Below, in pieces: positions 12,421 through 22,584 of a stretch of DNA of 64,000 nt. Made by a program: the position numbers and the translations under genes. The stretch comes from Clavaria fumosa. Taxonomy: Eukaryota > Basidiomycota > Agaricomycetes > Agaricales > Clavariaceae. The DNA lies in NCBI GenBank assembly GCA_951802425.1, contig OX637795.1, positions 4,196,501-4,260,500 of the forward strand, given 5' to 3'. The notes under the pieces were generated by a model that was given only the letters and a program-made list of their open reading frames with translations, searched no databases and was not told where the DNA came from. Positions within the stretch are counted from its first letter, which is position 1, and every line of letters begins with the position of its first letter.

Positions 12421-14640
12421 TCTGTAGAGAGGGGAGACAGCACCACCCACCCCTAGGCAACGTCGCTCACGTCGCCGCCGCTGCTGCCCTCGTTGTTACC
12501 GCTATCGAGAGGGAGAGAGGGGAGTGGGGAGGGAGAAAGAGGGGAGAGAGAGGGCGAGGGTGCCCCCGCGGCCGCCACACCTATCCCCTCCGTCGTCACC
12601 GTCCCTGTCGTCGCCCCCGTCGTCGCTCCTGTCGCCATTGTCGTCACTGGGGAGGTGGGAGAAGAGAGACAGGAGGGAGGGAGAGAGGGAGGGCGGAACG
12701 CACCAGCCGTCGCCGTCGTCGCCGCCTGTCGCCATCCATCGCCGCTAGCTAACTTATGCCGCCGCAAGGAGAGGGAGAGAGGGAGAGGGAGGAGAGGGAG
12801 GCGCGGGAGAGGGAGGAGGGTGAGGTGAGAGGGATAGGGTACCCTGGCCGCCGCCGTCACCGTCGTCACATTGCTGTCCAAAATTGAAAAATTGAAAGAA
12901 AAAAAAAAAAGCGGACACACCTGGAGAGAGAAGGGGGGAAAGGTGAGGGTGCAGCCTCCGCCGTCGTCATCGTCGTCGCGCCACTGCTGCCGCTGCCGCT
13001 GAAGGAGAGGGAGAGTGAGAGCTACCGACGGCGGCGGTTGCCGTTGTCGCAGCCGCCGTCGCCTCCGTCACCGTTGTCACGGCCGCCGTCGCCTCCATTG
13101 CCGTTGTCGCGGCCACCGTCGCCTCTGTCGCCCTCGTCTCTGTCGCCGTTGTCGCAGCCGCCGTCGTCTCCGTGGCCGTTGTCGCCTCCACCGTCGCCGC
13201 CATGGCCTCCATCGTCGCTGTCGTCGCCCTGTCGTCATTCGCCGTCATCGCTTGGGGCAGGGAGGTGAGGAGAGAGAGGAAAGAGATGGAGAAGATGGAA
13301 AGGGAAAGGGAGGACGCACCTCGGGGCAGCGGCGGTGTTCCTGCCGTTGCCGCTGACGTCGAGAGGAAGAGAGGAGAGGGAGGGAGAGGCGCCATCGTCT
13401 GTCGTCGTCCGACGTCGTCCGTTACCTGTAAATAGTGAAATAAAAATAAAAAAGTGAAATGAAAATGAAAAAGATATGGGGGAGGGCGCACCTGGTAGTT
13501 CCCACCCGTCGCCGCCGTTGTCGTCTGGGGAGTGGGAGGGGAGAGAGAGGGGAGGGTAGAGAGAGGAAGGAGAGAGAGAGGGAGGAGAGGGTGAGGGTGC
13601 TCCCACCGCCGCTGCCATTGCTGCCGCTGCTGCTGTTGCCGCCACCGCTGTTGCCGCCGTCGCCATCTGGGGGAAAGAAGAGAGGGGGGAGAGAGAAGGA
13701 GAGAGGGGGAGAGGGGGAGAGAGAGGAGGAAGAGGAGAGAAAGAAAGGATACGGCGGCGGGGGCGGCCGCTCTCGCCGTCGTCGCGTCACTGTCCGAAAA
13801 TTAAAAACCAAAAAAACAAACCCAAAAAAAAACAAAAAAAGCAGCGGACGTACCCTCGACGTCGTCGCCATCACCCCCTTTACCCCATCATCACCCCCCT
13901 TTCCCCATCACTCTCCTTCTCTCGCCTTTCTCCCGTTCCACCGCCACCGCCGTCACCAGGGAAAGGGAGAGGGGGCCTAGGGAGAGGCCGAGCCTGCCGC
14001 CGCGAGGAGACGGAGAGCGGGATAGGGAGGTGAGGGAGAAGAAGGTGAGGGAGAAGAAGGTGAGGGAGGAGGGTGAAGTGAGGGAGAGAGGGTACCGGCG
14101 CTGACGGCGTCGCTGTCCAAAATGAAAAAATGAAAGAAAAAAAAACGGAAAATACAGCGGACGTACCGGTCCCTCGACATCGTCGCTGTCACCCACCTAT
14201 CCCCCTTTCATCTTTCGCCTTACCCTCCTCGTCGTTAGTTACGCCGTCACCGCCATCACCGTCATCGTCTCCCGGAAGGAAAAGGGGCTGAAAAAGAAAG
14301 GCCAAAGGAGAGGCCGAGGGTGCCGCTGCGAGCAGAGGGAGAGCGGGAATGAGAGGGAGGAGGGAGAAGGGAGAGAGATAGGGTACTGCGTCGGCCACCG
14401 TCACCGTCGTCACACTGCTGTCCGACAATTAAAAATGAGAAATAAAGAAAATGAAGCAGACTTACCTGTCCCTCGATGTCGTCGCCGTCACCCCCCCTTT
14501 CCCCCCTTCTTCTCTCGCCTTACCGTCGTCGTGGTTGGTTACGCCGCCCTCGCCATCGCCGTCACCGTCTCCTGGAAGGAAAAAAGGGGCTAAGAAAAAA
14601 AAACCCAAATGTAATGAAATTGTGGTACAATTTCCTTGGT
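12421..14640 (-). repeat. Intron-like module array in H2
   Basis: The - strand reads as alternating GAC/GGC/GAT-rich segments and CT-rich tracts bounded by donor-like (GTACGTCC, GTGCGYCC) and acceptor-like (CGGACAG, TTCCAG) sequences. It is the inverted counterpart of 27,420-29,630. A tandem duplication of about 40 bp in H5 (28,140-28,200) is single here. Long open frames occur in several frames on both strands because of low complexity; none has a recognisable domain. Confidence 0.7.
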
Positions 14641-15465
14641 GACCCCTCACAGAGGGTTATTACAAAGTTTGGGAGGGAGGGGAGTAGTGAGTGAGGAGGG
14701 GTGAGCGACATGAAGTGAGCGAGGGAGGTGGGGGAGACGAAGAGGAGGGGAATAGGGGTGGCAACCGCAAGCCGCGTTGTGGCCGGCCCAAATGACGACA
14801 TCACATGACCCCCAAAATTTCGAAAATTTCCCTCATTTTCACCCTCACAGCTCAATTACAGCATGTCAAGTCATAGAAATAGTACAGGGGACAGATCTTA
14901 TAAGGGCCTACAACTTTGCCACTTGGACCTTGAATGGATTCTTGCTCTGTGTAGATCTAAAAAATGAGGCAGCTGAGTTTGAAATGCCCCCAAGAAGCGA
15001 ATGGGCTCCCCTGCCTTTGCAAATGTAGGTCCAATCCTGAAAATATTTAGGGAGCCTAATTATATATGGACCTACCTGCAGACCAAGTCCCATGGGAATC
15101 CATATAGTAGGTTGAGTGACTTAGACTGAATTTAAGTGGGGAGGGGGGAGATCCATGCGACGTTTTGGAACGTCGGAGTTCGAAATGAGCCTGATGCAGA
15201 TGGGTTCCCACACCTGCAGTTCAACTGATAAAATCCTGGGAATATTCAGGGAGGGTCTCCTGATAGGGGCCCATGTACTTATCCAATTTCATCCATTTCC
15301 ATGCATGGGTTGTGGAGGGGTAAGGAAATGGTCCCCCTAGCTGAGTTTAAAAGCCCCAAAAAAGGCGATGGGGTTCCCCAGCCTCTGGAAAAACTGGTAA
15401 AATCCTAGAAAAAATTCATGGACCCTAATGACATGGGGACCTCACCCTAACATTTTCTCCTCCTC
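14641..15465 (-). repeat. Reversed Helitron 5' subterminal region
   Basis: This is the reverse complement of the 5' subterminal sequence shared by all units (compare 26,590-27,420). It includes the conserved hairpin at 15158-15175 and the block containing CCATGCATGGGTTGTGG. It contains no gene. It meets the + strand 3' terminus at about 15,455. Confidence 0.75.
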
Positions 15466-15494
15466 CTTGCAGTGTCTGCAAGGGTTTTTGCTAG
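15466..15494 (+). other. Helitron 3' terminus of H2
   Basis: Stem-loop 15466-15482, then GGTTTTTG and CTAG (15491-15494), directly followed by the H3 5' end TCTCTTTATTAAACGAGG. Confidence 0.92.
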
Positions 15495-15893
15495 TCTCTT
15501 TATTAAACGAGGACGGTCTGGTGGCTATGCTTATTTGTAATTTTTGACTCAGCAGCCATTTGAAACTCAGGTTCTCCCTCACTTCACTACATGGATCCCC
15601 TTCAAAGTGGGTCTGTAGGTTAGGTCCCCATGTCATTAGGGTCCATAAATTTTTCTAGGATTTTACCTGTTTTTCCAGAGGCTGGGGAACCCCATCGCAT
15701 TTTTGGGGGTTTTAAACTCAGCTAAGGGGACCATTTGACTTTTCCAAACCCCTCCACAACCCATGCATGGAAATGGATGAAATTGGATAGGTACATGGGC
15801 CCCTATCAGGAGACCCTCCCTGAATATTTTCAGGATTTTATCAGTTGAACTGCAGGGATGGGAACCAATCCGCGTCGGGCCAATTTCAAACTC

Positions 15894-15911
15894 CGACGTT
15901 CCAAAACGTCG
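15894..15911. repeat. Conserved subterminal hairpin (H3)
   Basis: CGACGTT-CCAA-AACGTCG is a perfect 7-bp stem with a 4-nt loop. It starts exactly 399 bp after the unit's 5' TC. The same spacing is seen in H4 and H7. Confidence 0.85.
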
Positions 15912-16609
15912 CATGCATCACCCACCTCCCACTTTTAAATCCAGTATAACTGACTCAATCTACTACATGGATTCCCATGAAACTTGGTCTGCAGGTAGGT
16001 CCATATCTAATTAGGCTCAGTTAATATTTTCAGGTTTGGATGTATTTTTGGGAGGGCAGGGGAGCCAATTCGCTTTTTGGGAGCATTTCAAACTCAGCTG
16101 TCTCACCAAAAGTGTTCCATTTGGTGCTTTGGGGATTTTTAGATCCACACAGAGCATGAATCCATTCAAGGTCTAAGTGGCAAAGTTGTAGGCCCCTATG
16201 ACATCTGTCCCCTTTAAAAAAATTTCAATCAGTCCATGGATGATTGAAGTGTGAAAGTCTTATTTACTGTGTCTCTGTACATTGTAAGCCATGTACCTGC
16301 ATGGCTGATTACAAAGTCCATCACCAATTTATTCCTACATGACTTTACCAATAATACCAAGGTTCCTTAATATTTCTATGATTTTACATGGTTTACTTGA
16401 GCTGTGAGGGTGAAGGTGACGGATACGTTCTGTATTTATTCGGGTCATGTGACATGGTTCTTTGGGCCGGCAACGACGCGGCTTGCGGTTTGCCACCCCT
16501 CTTCCCCTCCTCTTCATCTCCCCACCTACCTCGCTCTCTCCACATCGGTCCCCCCTCCCCACTCACTACTCCCCTCCCTCGCAAACTCTCTAATAACCCT
16601 CTGTGAGTT

Positions 16610-19262
16610 GTGACGAAGGTAATAGTACCATTATTCAATTATTTTTCGGTTTTTTTTTAACTTAGCCCCTTTTTCTACCAGGAGACGGCGACGGCGACGG
16701 CGATGGCGGCGGCGGCGCTACTCCCCTGCCTCCCAAAGTTTCTCATCACCCTCTGTGGGTGGTCAGTAAGGTAATTGTACTTTTTTTCTTCTTTTTTTCT
16801 TTCTTTTTTTTTTAGCCCCTTTTCTTCCAGGAGACGGCGACGGCGCTGGCGGCGGCGGCGTAACGAACGACGATGGGGGTACGATGGGGGTACGGCGACA
16901 GGAGAAAGGGGGGAAAGGGGGCCGATGGCGACGACGTCGACGTACAGGTACGTTCCGTCGATTTTCATTTTTTTCATTTTTTATTTTCGGACAGCGACAC
17001 GACGACGACGGCCGTCACGGCCGCCGCGCCACCTTCTCTCTCTCTCCTCTCTCTCCTCTCCCTCCTTCTCCTCCCTCTCCTCCCTCTCTCCTCCCTCTCC
17101 TCCCTCTCTCCTCCCTCTCCTCCCTCTCCTTCTCTCCGTCTCCTCGGGGTAGCACCCTTGCCATCTCCATAGGCCCCTCTCCCTTCCCCCAGGCGACGAC
17201 GGCGGTGTGTCCCTTCCAACGACGGAGGCGATAGCTGTAGCGGCGGCGGGGGCACCCTCGCCCTCCCCTCCCAGGCCTAGGTGTGTCCTCCCCACCTTTC
17301 GCGACACAACGATGGCGACGGCCGCCGCCGCCACCGCGGTACCCTCGGGGGTGACAGCGACGACGGGGGGGGGGAACCTCTCCCCTCTCCCTCTCTCCCT
17401 CCCTTCTCTCTCCCTTCTCCCACCTCCCCAGCGATGACAACGGCGAGAGGGGCGGCGACGGGGGCGATGACGGGACGGTGACGACGGAGGCGATAGGTGT
17501 GGCGGCGGCGGCGGGCGCACCCTCGCCCTCTCCGGCGCGATGACGATGACGACGGCGGGGGCGGCACCCTCACCCTCCCCCCCTCTCTCTCCCCTCCCTC
17601 TCTCCCTCTCTTCAGCAGCAGTGCAACGACGACGGTGGCGGGAGGGGCAACAACAACAAGGACGCCGACGGGACCGATGGGCGGCGGCCGCGATAGACTG
17701 CCAGGTGCGCCCTCCCTCCCTCTCCCTGTTTCCTCTCTCCTCTTCGCCCTCTCTTCTCTCCCTCTCCCATTTACTTACTTTTTTGATTTTTGGACAGTGA
17801 CGCGACGACGGCGACAGCGGCGGCGGCGGGCCCGCTTCCCTCTCTCTCTCCCATCTCCCTCCCCTCTCTCCTTCTCCCCCATTTCCCCATCTCCCTCTGT
17901 CCCTCTCCTCGCCGCGGGTCCATCGCCCTCTCCCTGGGCCCCTCTCCCTTTCTCCGACGATGGCAACGGCAGCGGCGGCGGCGGCGTATCGTGCGCCCTC
18001 TCTTTTCATTTTTCTCTTCAAATTTTTTTTCTTCAATTTTTTACTTTTCATTTCTGGACAGCGACGCGACGATGGCGACGGGGGCACCCATTCTCCCTCT
18101 CTTCTCTTCCGCTCTCTCTCCTTCTCTCCCTCTCCCTCTCTTCTGGCAGCGAAGGGGTCCCCAGGGTGCGTCCCCCCCTTTTTCCCCTCTTTTTTTTTCA
18201 GCCTCTTTTCCTTCCAGGAGACGACGGCCACGACAGCGGCTCTCCCTCTCCCCCTTCTCTCTCTTTCTCCCCCTCTCCCCCCTCTCTTCCCTGCCCCCAA
18301 GTGACGATGGCGACAACGACAGCAGCGGCGGCGTCAGCGGCAGTGGCGGCAACGCCACCGCTGCCCCCAGGTGCGTCCTCCCTTTGCCCTTCCCTCTTCT
18401 CCCTCTTTCCCTCCTCTCCCTCCTCTCCCTCCTCTCCTCCCTGCCATGATGACGGGAATAACGACAGGGATGGCGGCAGTGGCGGCAACGCCTCCGCTGC
18501 CCCTAGGTGCGTTCCCCCTCCCTCTCCTCTCCCTCTTCTCTCCCTCTCCCTTCTCTCTCCCTCTCCTTCCTTCCCTCCAGAGACGACGGCGACGACAGGG
18601 CGACGACAGCGGCAACGGCGGCGGCGATAACGGCGACGGAGGCGACGTCGGCCGCGACAACGGCGACGGAGGCGACGGTGACCGCGACAACGGCGACAGA
18701 GGGGACGGCGGCCGCGACAACGGCGACGGAGGGGACGGCGGACGCGACAACGGCGACGGAGGGGACGGCGGCCACGACAACGGCGACGGAGGTGACAGCG
18801 GCTGCGACAACGGCAACGGTGGTGACGGCGGGTGCGACAACGGCCACCGCCGCCATCGGCAGCGGCAGCAGCGGCGCGACGACGATGACGACGGCGGTGG
18901 CTGCACCCTCACCTTCCCCCCCTTCTCTCTCCCCTCCCTCTCTCCCTCTCTTCAGCGGTGGCACAACGACGATGGGGTCGACGAGGACGGCAGCCACGAT
19001 AGGCTGTCAGGTGCGCCATCCCTCCCTCTCCCTGTTTCCCCTCTTTGCCCTCACTTCTCTCCCTCTCCTTCTTTGTCCTCCTTTTCCCCTTTTCTGTCCC
19101 TCTTCTCCCCTTTTCTGTCTCCTTTCCCTTCTCTGCTCTTTCCCCTCCCTTCTCCCCCTCTCCCCTTCTTTGTCTCTCTTCTCTCTTCTCTCTGTCCCCC
19201 TCTCTATTGTATTTTAGTTTTCTACTGCATGTGTAGTTAGATATTGTCAATAAAACTCTTGA
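16610..19262 (+). repeat. Intron-like module array in H3
   Basis: Repeated modules consist of a donor-like AGGTGCGYCC or GGTACGTYCC, a 50-240 nt pyrimidine tract, a CAG or GACAG acceptor-like end, and a short GAC/GGC-rich segment. The terminal module runs from CAGGTGCGCC (near 19,010) to GTATTTTAG (near 19,218) and is followed by a T-rich exon-like stretch and AATAAA at 19249-19254. The stretch 18,600-18,850 has a GACGGAGG/GACAACGGC trinucleotide-rich minisatellite. The sequence is strongly strand-asymmetric (pyrimidines on +). It looks like a transcribed, intron-rich unit, but I cannot recognise a product. Confidence 0.65.
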
Positions 19263-20170
19263 ACATGCAAATCTAAGTCTGAATGAGAGATCTGATAATG
19301 GTGATGGATGGACATGAGGGTGATGAGGGTGTAGTCAGGGCAAAGGTACACATACAGATGAGTGTATACATGTGTATAGAGTGTGGTAGTGGCTGCAATG
19401 GCAGCAATGGGGTGCCAGGTGCATTGTCTCCCTTTTTTCCTTTCAATTCTATGCCTTCCCATCTCCATCTCCATCTCCCTGTCTCTGCCCTCTCCCCCTT
19501 TGCCCTTTCTGTCTTCTTTCTCTCTTCTCCTCCTTCCCTCTTTGCCCTCCCTTCTGCTCTCTGTCTCCCTCTTTGTTATGTTTTAGTTTTCTACAGCAAG
19601 TAAAATTAGATATTGTCAATAAGTTTACAGTAAATCAATTCCTTTGTGCAAATCTAAGTCTGAACAAGATATCTGAAGTTGGTGATGGATGGACATGAAG
19701 ATGGTGAGGGTATGATTAAGGAAGTTGGCACAAACGAAGTTTTGCCAATTTCAAACTCAGCACCATTCACTGGCAATACTTGACCATGACAGAGGTATCA
19801 CTTCTCAGCAACCACTGAATGAAATTTGTTCAAATTTTGATAGGTTATAGATGCCTATTAGTTTGGCTTAGATTAATATTTTCAGGATTTTATTGTTAGA
19901 ATTGCAGGCGTGAGAACAAATCCGCGTCGTGCCAATTTTAAACTCCGACGTTCCAGAAAGTCGCCTTGGACAAACCTTTATGGCTATATCTCAGCAATCC
20001 CTTCATGGATCTTTGCCAAATTTTGGGGGTATGTGGGTAGCTATGGGTAGTGTCTAGAGTAATATTTACATGAATTTACCTAATTTAATGGAGGTGCAAG
20101 AAGCAAAATTGTGGCTGTTGCATTCAAGACTTCCTATTGTGGCAACACTGAGAGTGAAGCTGATTGTCAG
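19263..20170 (+). repeat. Duplicated 3' segment and subterminal relic in H3
   Basis: The 3' exon-like segment (GTTTTCTACTGCA ... GATATTGTCAATAA) occurs twice, before and after about 19,570. Then comes a diverged subterminal piece with an imperfect hairpin (GACGTTCCAGAAAGTC, near 19,945). No protein-coding gene is seen. The part from about 19,735 on matches H6 from about 35,805. Confidence 0.65.
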
Positions 20171-21290
20171 AGATGGATGTGCAAGGAAGTGGTGGAGGGG
20201 GGTGATGGAGTGAGGGGAGGGTGTACAGGCAAGAAGGGGGGGTGGATGGGCAGGGTGGTGGAGTGGAGTGAGGATGTATGGGCAAAGAGAGTGTGTGAGA
20301 GTAAGGGGTGTGAGGGGAGTAAAGGGGGTGTGAGGGGATGTGAGGGAGAGGGTGTGAGAGGATGAGGGTGTGAGGGGGTGTAAGGTGGGTGTGAAGGGTA
20401 GCCAGAATGAATAATGCATGGGATTTGGGCAGAGAGTGAGGGCAAGGGAAGGGGATGGGCAAGGAGGTGAGAGTGAGGGAGTTAAGGGGAAGTGAAGGGG
20501 GAGTGAAGGGGGATTGTGAGGGTGTGAGGGGGGTGTAAGGGTGTGAGGGCAAGTGAGGAGGTGTGAGGGGTGTGTGAGGGGTGTGGTGAGGGGTTGTGAA
20601 GGGCAGCCAGAGTGAATGATGCATGGGGTTTGGGCAGAGAGTGTGAGGGGAGGGTGTATGGGCAAGATGGTGAGAGTGAGGGGGATTGAGGGCGAGTGGA
20701 GGGGGTGAGAGAGTGAGAGGGGGTGAGGGGGGTGATGGCAGGTGAGGGGGTGTGAGGGGGTATGAAGGGGAGAGGAAGTGTTGGGAGGGGGTATGAGGGG
20801 GTGATGGGTTACCAGACAAGAGTGGGTGTAGGTGAGTTAGTATGGGTGAAGGTGCTAAGCATGTGGGGAGTTTGGGGGGAGGTGAGGGCATGAGGGCATG
20901 ATGGGTATGAAGGGGTGTGAGGGTGAAAGGGAAGTGTGAGCAAGGGTATGACTGATGATGATTGTGAGGGCAAGTAAAATGTGGCAGTTAGGGTGACTGA
21001 GCATGGGGAAGTGGGAGGAAGGTGGCTGAGAGTATATGAGGGTGAACATGATTGAGTGAGTGTGAGTGGGGGTGAGTGAGAGAAGGTGTGTGAGTCAGTC
21101 AGTGAGGGATTAGTGAGCATGTGTGATGGTGAGGTTGAATGAGGTAGGGTAAGGTAATGGTGAGTGAGGGGTGTGAATGGGTGTGCAGGATTGGGTTATA
21201 AGGGTTATGTGGGCTATAAGTGTTATAAAGGTGATGAGGGTTATGAGAGTTATGAGGGTTATGAGGGTTATGAGAGTTATGAGCTTTTGT
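20171..21290 (+). repeat. G-rich minisatellite (GTGAGGG-type) in H3
   Basis: About 1.1 kb of irregular GTGTGAGGGG/GTGAGGGTGAGG repeats on the + strand, ending in GAGGGTTAT repeats (21,235-21,285). Dense G-runs suggest G-quadruplex potential. The matching block in H6 is 36,229-37,425. Open frames here (mostly Pro/His/Ser on the - strand) are by-products of the repeat. Confidence 0.85.
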
Positions 21291-21426
21291 TCTGGCATGT
21301 CCTGGCAGTATAATTGAGACTACAAAACTTAAATACCAAAATATTCATATCTCAACAACCACTGGGCCAATCTTCACCAAATTTTTAGGGTATCTCTACA
21401 CTACTCAACTAAGATTTCTCTTGCTC

Positions 21427-21455
21427 CTTGCAGTGTCTGCAAGGGTTTTTGCTAG
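21427..21455 (+). other. Helitron 3' terminus of H3
   Basis: Stem-loop 21427-21443 and CTAG 21452-21455, directly followed by the H4 5' TC. Confidence 0.92.
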
Positions 21456-21854
21456 TCTCTTTATTAAACGAGGACGGTCCGGCGGCTATGCTTATTGGTA
21501 ATTTTTGACTCAGCAGCCATTTGAAAGTCAGGTTCTCCCTCACTTCACTACATGGATCCCCTTCAAAGTGGGTCTGTGGGTTAGGTCCCCATGTCATTAG
21601 GGTCCATAAATTTTTCTAGGATTTTACCTGTTTCTCCAGAGCCTGGGGAACCCCATCGCATTCTTGGGGGTTTTAAACTCAGCTAAGGGGACCATTTGAC
21701 TTTTCCAAACCCCTCCACCACCCATGCATGGAAATGGATGAAATTGGATAGGTACATGGGCCCCTATCAGGAGACCCTCCCTGAATATTTTCAGGATTTT
21801 ATCAGTCGAACTGCAGGCGTGGGAACCCATCCGCGTCGGGCCAATTTCCAACTC

Positions 21855-21872
21855 CGACGTTCCAAAACGTCG
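21855..21872. repeat. Conserved subterminal hairpin (H4)
   Basis: CGACGTT-CCAA-AACGTCG, 399 bp from the unit 5' end, embedded in a block shared by all units. Confidence 0.85.
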
Positions 21873-22584
21873 CATGGATCCCACCCACCCCCCACTTCAA
21901 ATCCAGTATTTAACTCACTCAACCTACAGTACTGCATGGATTCCTATGAAACTTGGTGTGCAGGTAGGTCCATATCTAATTAGGCTACATAAATACTTTC
22001 AGGATTGGACCTATTTTTGCAAAGGCAGGGGAGCCCATTCGCTTTTTGGGGGGCATTTCAAACTCAGCTGCCTCACCAACAGTGTTCCATTTGGTGCTTT
22101 GGGGATTTTTAGATCCACACACAGCAAGATTCCATTCAAGGTCCAATTGTCAAAGTTGAAGGTCCCTATGACATCTGTCCTCTGTTAAAAAAAATTTAAC
22201 CAATGCATGGATGTTTGAAGTGTGAAAGTCTTATTTACTATGTCTCTGTACATTGTAAGCCATGTAACTCCTTACTTATGACCAGGTGTATCACCAATTT
22301 ATTTCTACATGACTCTACCAATAATACCAAGGTTCCTTAATATTTCCATGATTTTACATGGTTTACTTGAGCTGTGAGGGTGAAAATGACAGAAAAAATC
22401 CATATTTTTCAGGGTCATGTGACGCCGTGGTTGGGGCGGCAACAACGCGGCTTGCGGTCGCAACCCCTATCCCCTGCTCTTCGTCTCCCCCACCATCCTC
22501 GCTCCTTCCACGTCGCTCACCCCTCCCCACTCACTACTCCCCTCCCTCCCAAACTTTCCAATAACCCTCTGTGGGTTGTCAGTA

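Larger units (their letters stand above)
6791..15231 (-). repeat. Left arm of 8.4-kb inverted repeat
   Basis: This matches 26831-35276 in reverse complement with only scattered substitutions and small indels. Examples are a 10-bp deletion near 7272 and CpG-type transitions in the Rep gene. It includes the RepHel gene, its leader, the intron-like array and about 590 bp of 5' subterminal sequence. The spacer between arms is 11.6 kb (15232-26830). Boundaries were read from where the two sequences stop matching: TTCAGTATATAC on one side and TATCAGTTGAACTG on the other. Confidence 0.88.
6454..15494 (+). mobile_element. Helitron unit H2, interior inverted
   Basis: The 5' TC end is at 6454 and the 3' CTAG at 15491-15494, with its stem-loop at 15466-15482. 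After about 340 bp of normal 5' subterminal sequence, the interior (6791-15231) is the reverse complement of H5 26831-35276, so RepHel and the intron-like array run on the - strand. From 15232 to about 15450 the 5' subterminal sequence appears again in reverse, leading into a + strand 3' terminus. The unit is 9.04 kb, close to H5 (9.34 kb). Confidence 0.85.
15495..21455 (+). mobile_element. Helitron unit H3, non-autonomous (5.96 kb)
   Basis: The 5' TC is at 15495 and the 3' CTAG at 21452-21455, with stem-loop 21427-21443. In order it holds the 5' subterminal region with the hairpin at 15894-15911, an intron-like array (16,610-19,260), a duplicated 3' exon-like segment (to 19,700), a short relic of another subterminal region (19,870-20,050), and a G-rich minisatellite (20,171-21,290). 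No Rep or helicase coding is present, so movement would need H5-type protein in trans. Confidence 0.87.

Noticed and set aside
12493..14200. Many overlapping long open frames (Arg-, Ser/Pro- or Gly-rich) on both strands of the array
   Set aside because: They arise from CT-rich and GAC/GGC low-complexity sequence, occur in several frames at once, break at repeat-number changes between copies, and have no recognisable domain.
18600..18860. Possible repetitive-protein gene from the GACGGAGG/GACAACGGC repeats
   Set aside because: Several frames are open, but there is no convincing start, stop or domain; better described as a minisatellite inside the intron-like array.
21195..21290. Telomere-like GGGTTAT repeats
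   Set aside because: The unit is GAGGGTTAT/GAGAGTTATGA-like, not the TTAGGG of fungi. It is internal to a Helitron unit and flanked by its 3' terminus.
20160..21290. Possible CRISPR-like tandem array
   Set aside because: The repeats are irregular G-rich minisatellite units without constant repeats or unique spacers, in a eukaryotic transposon context.
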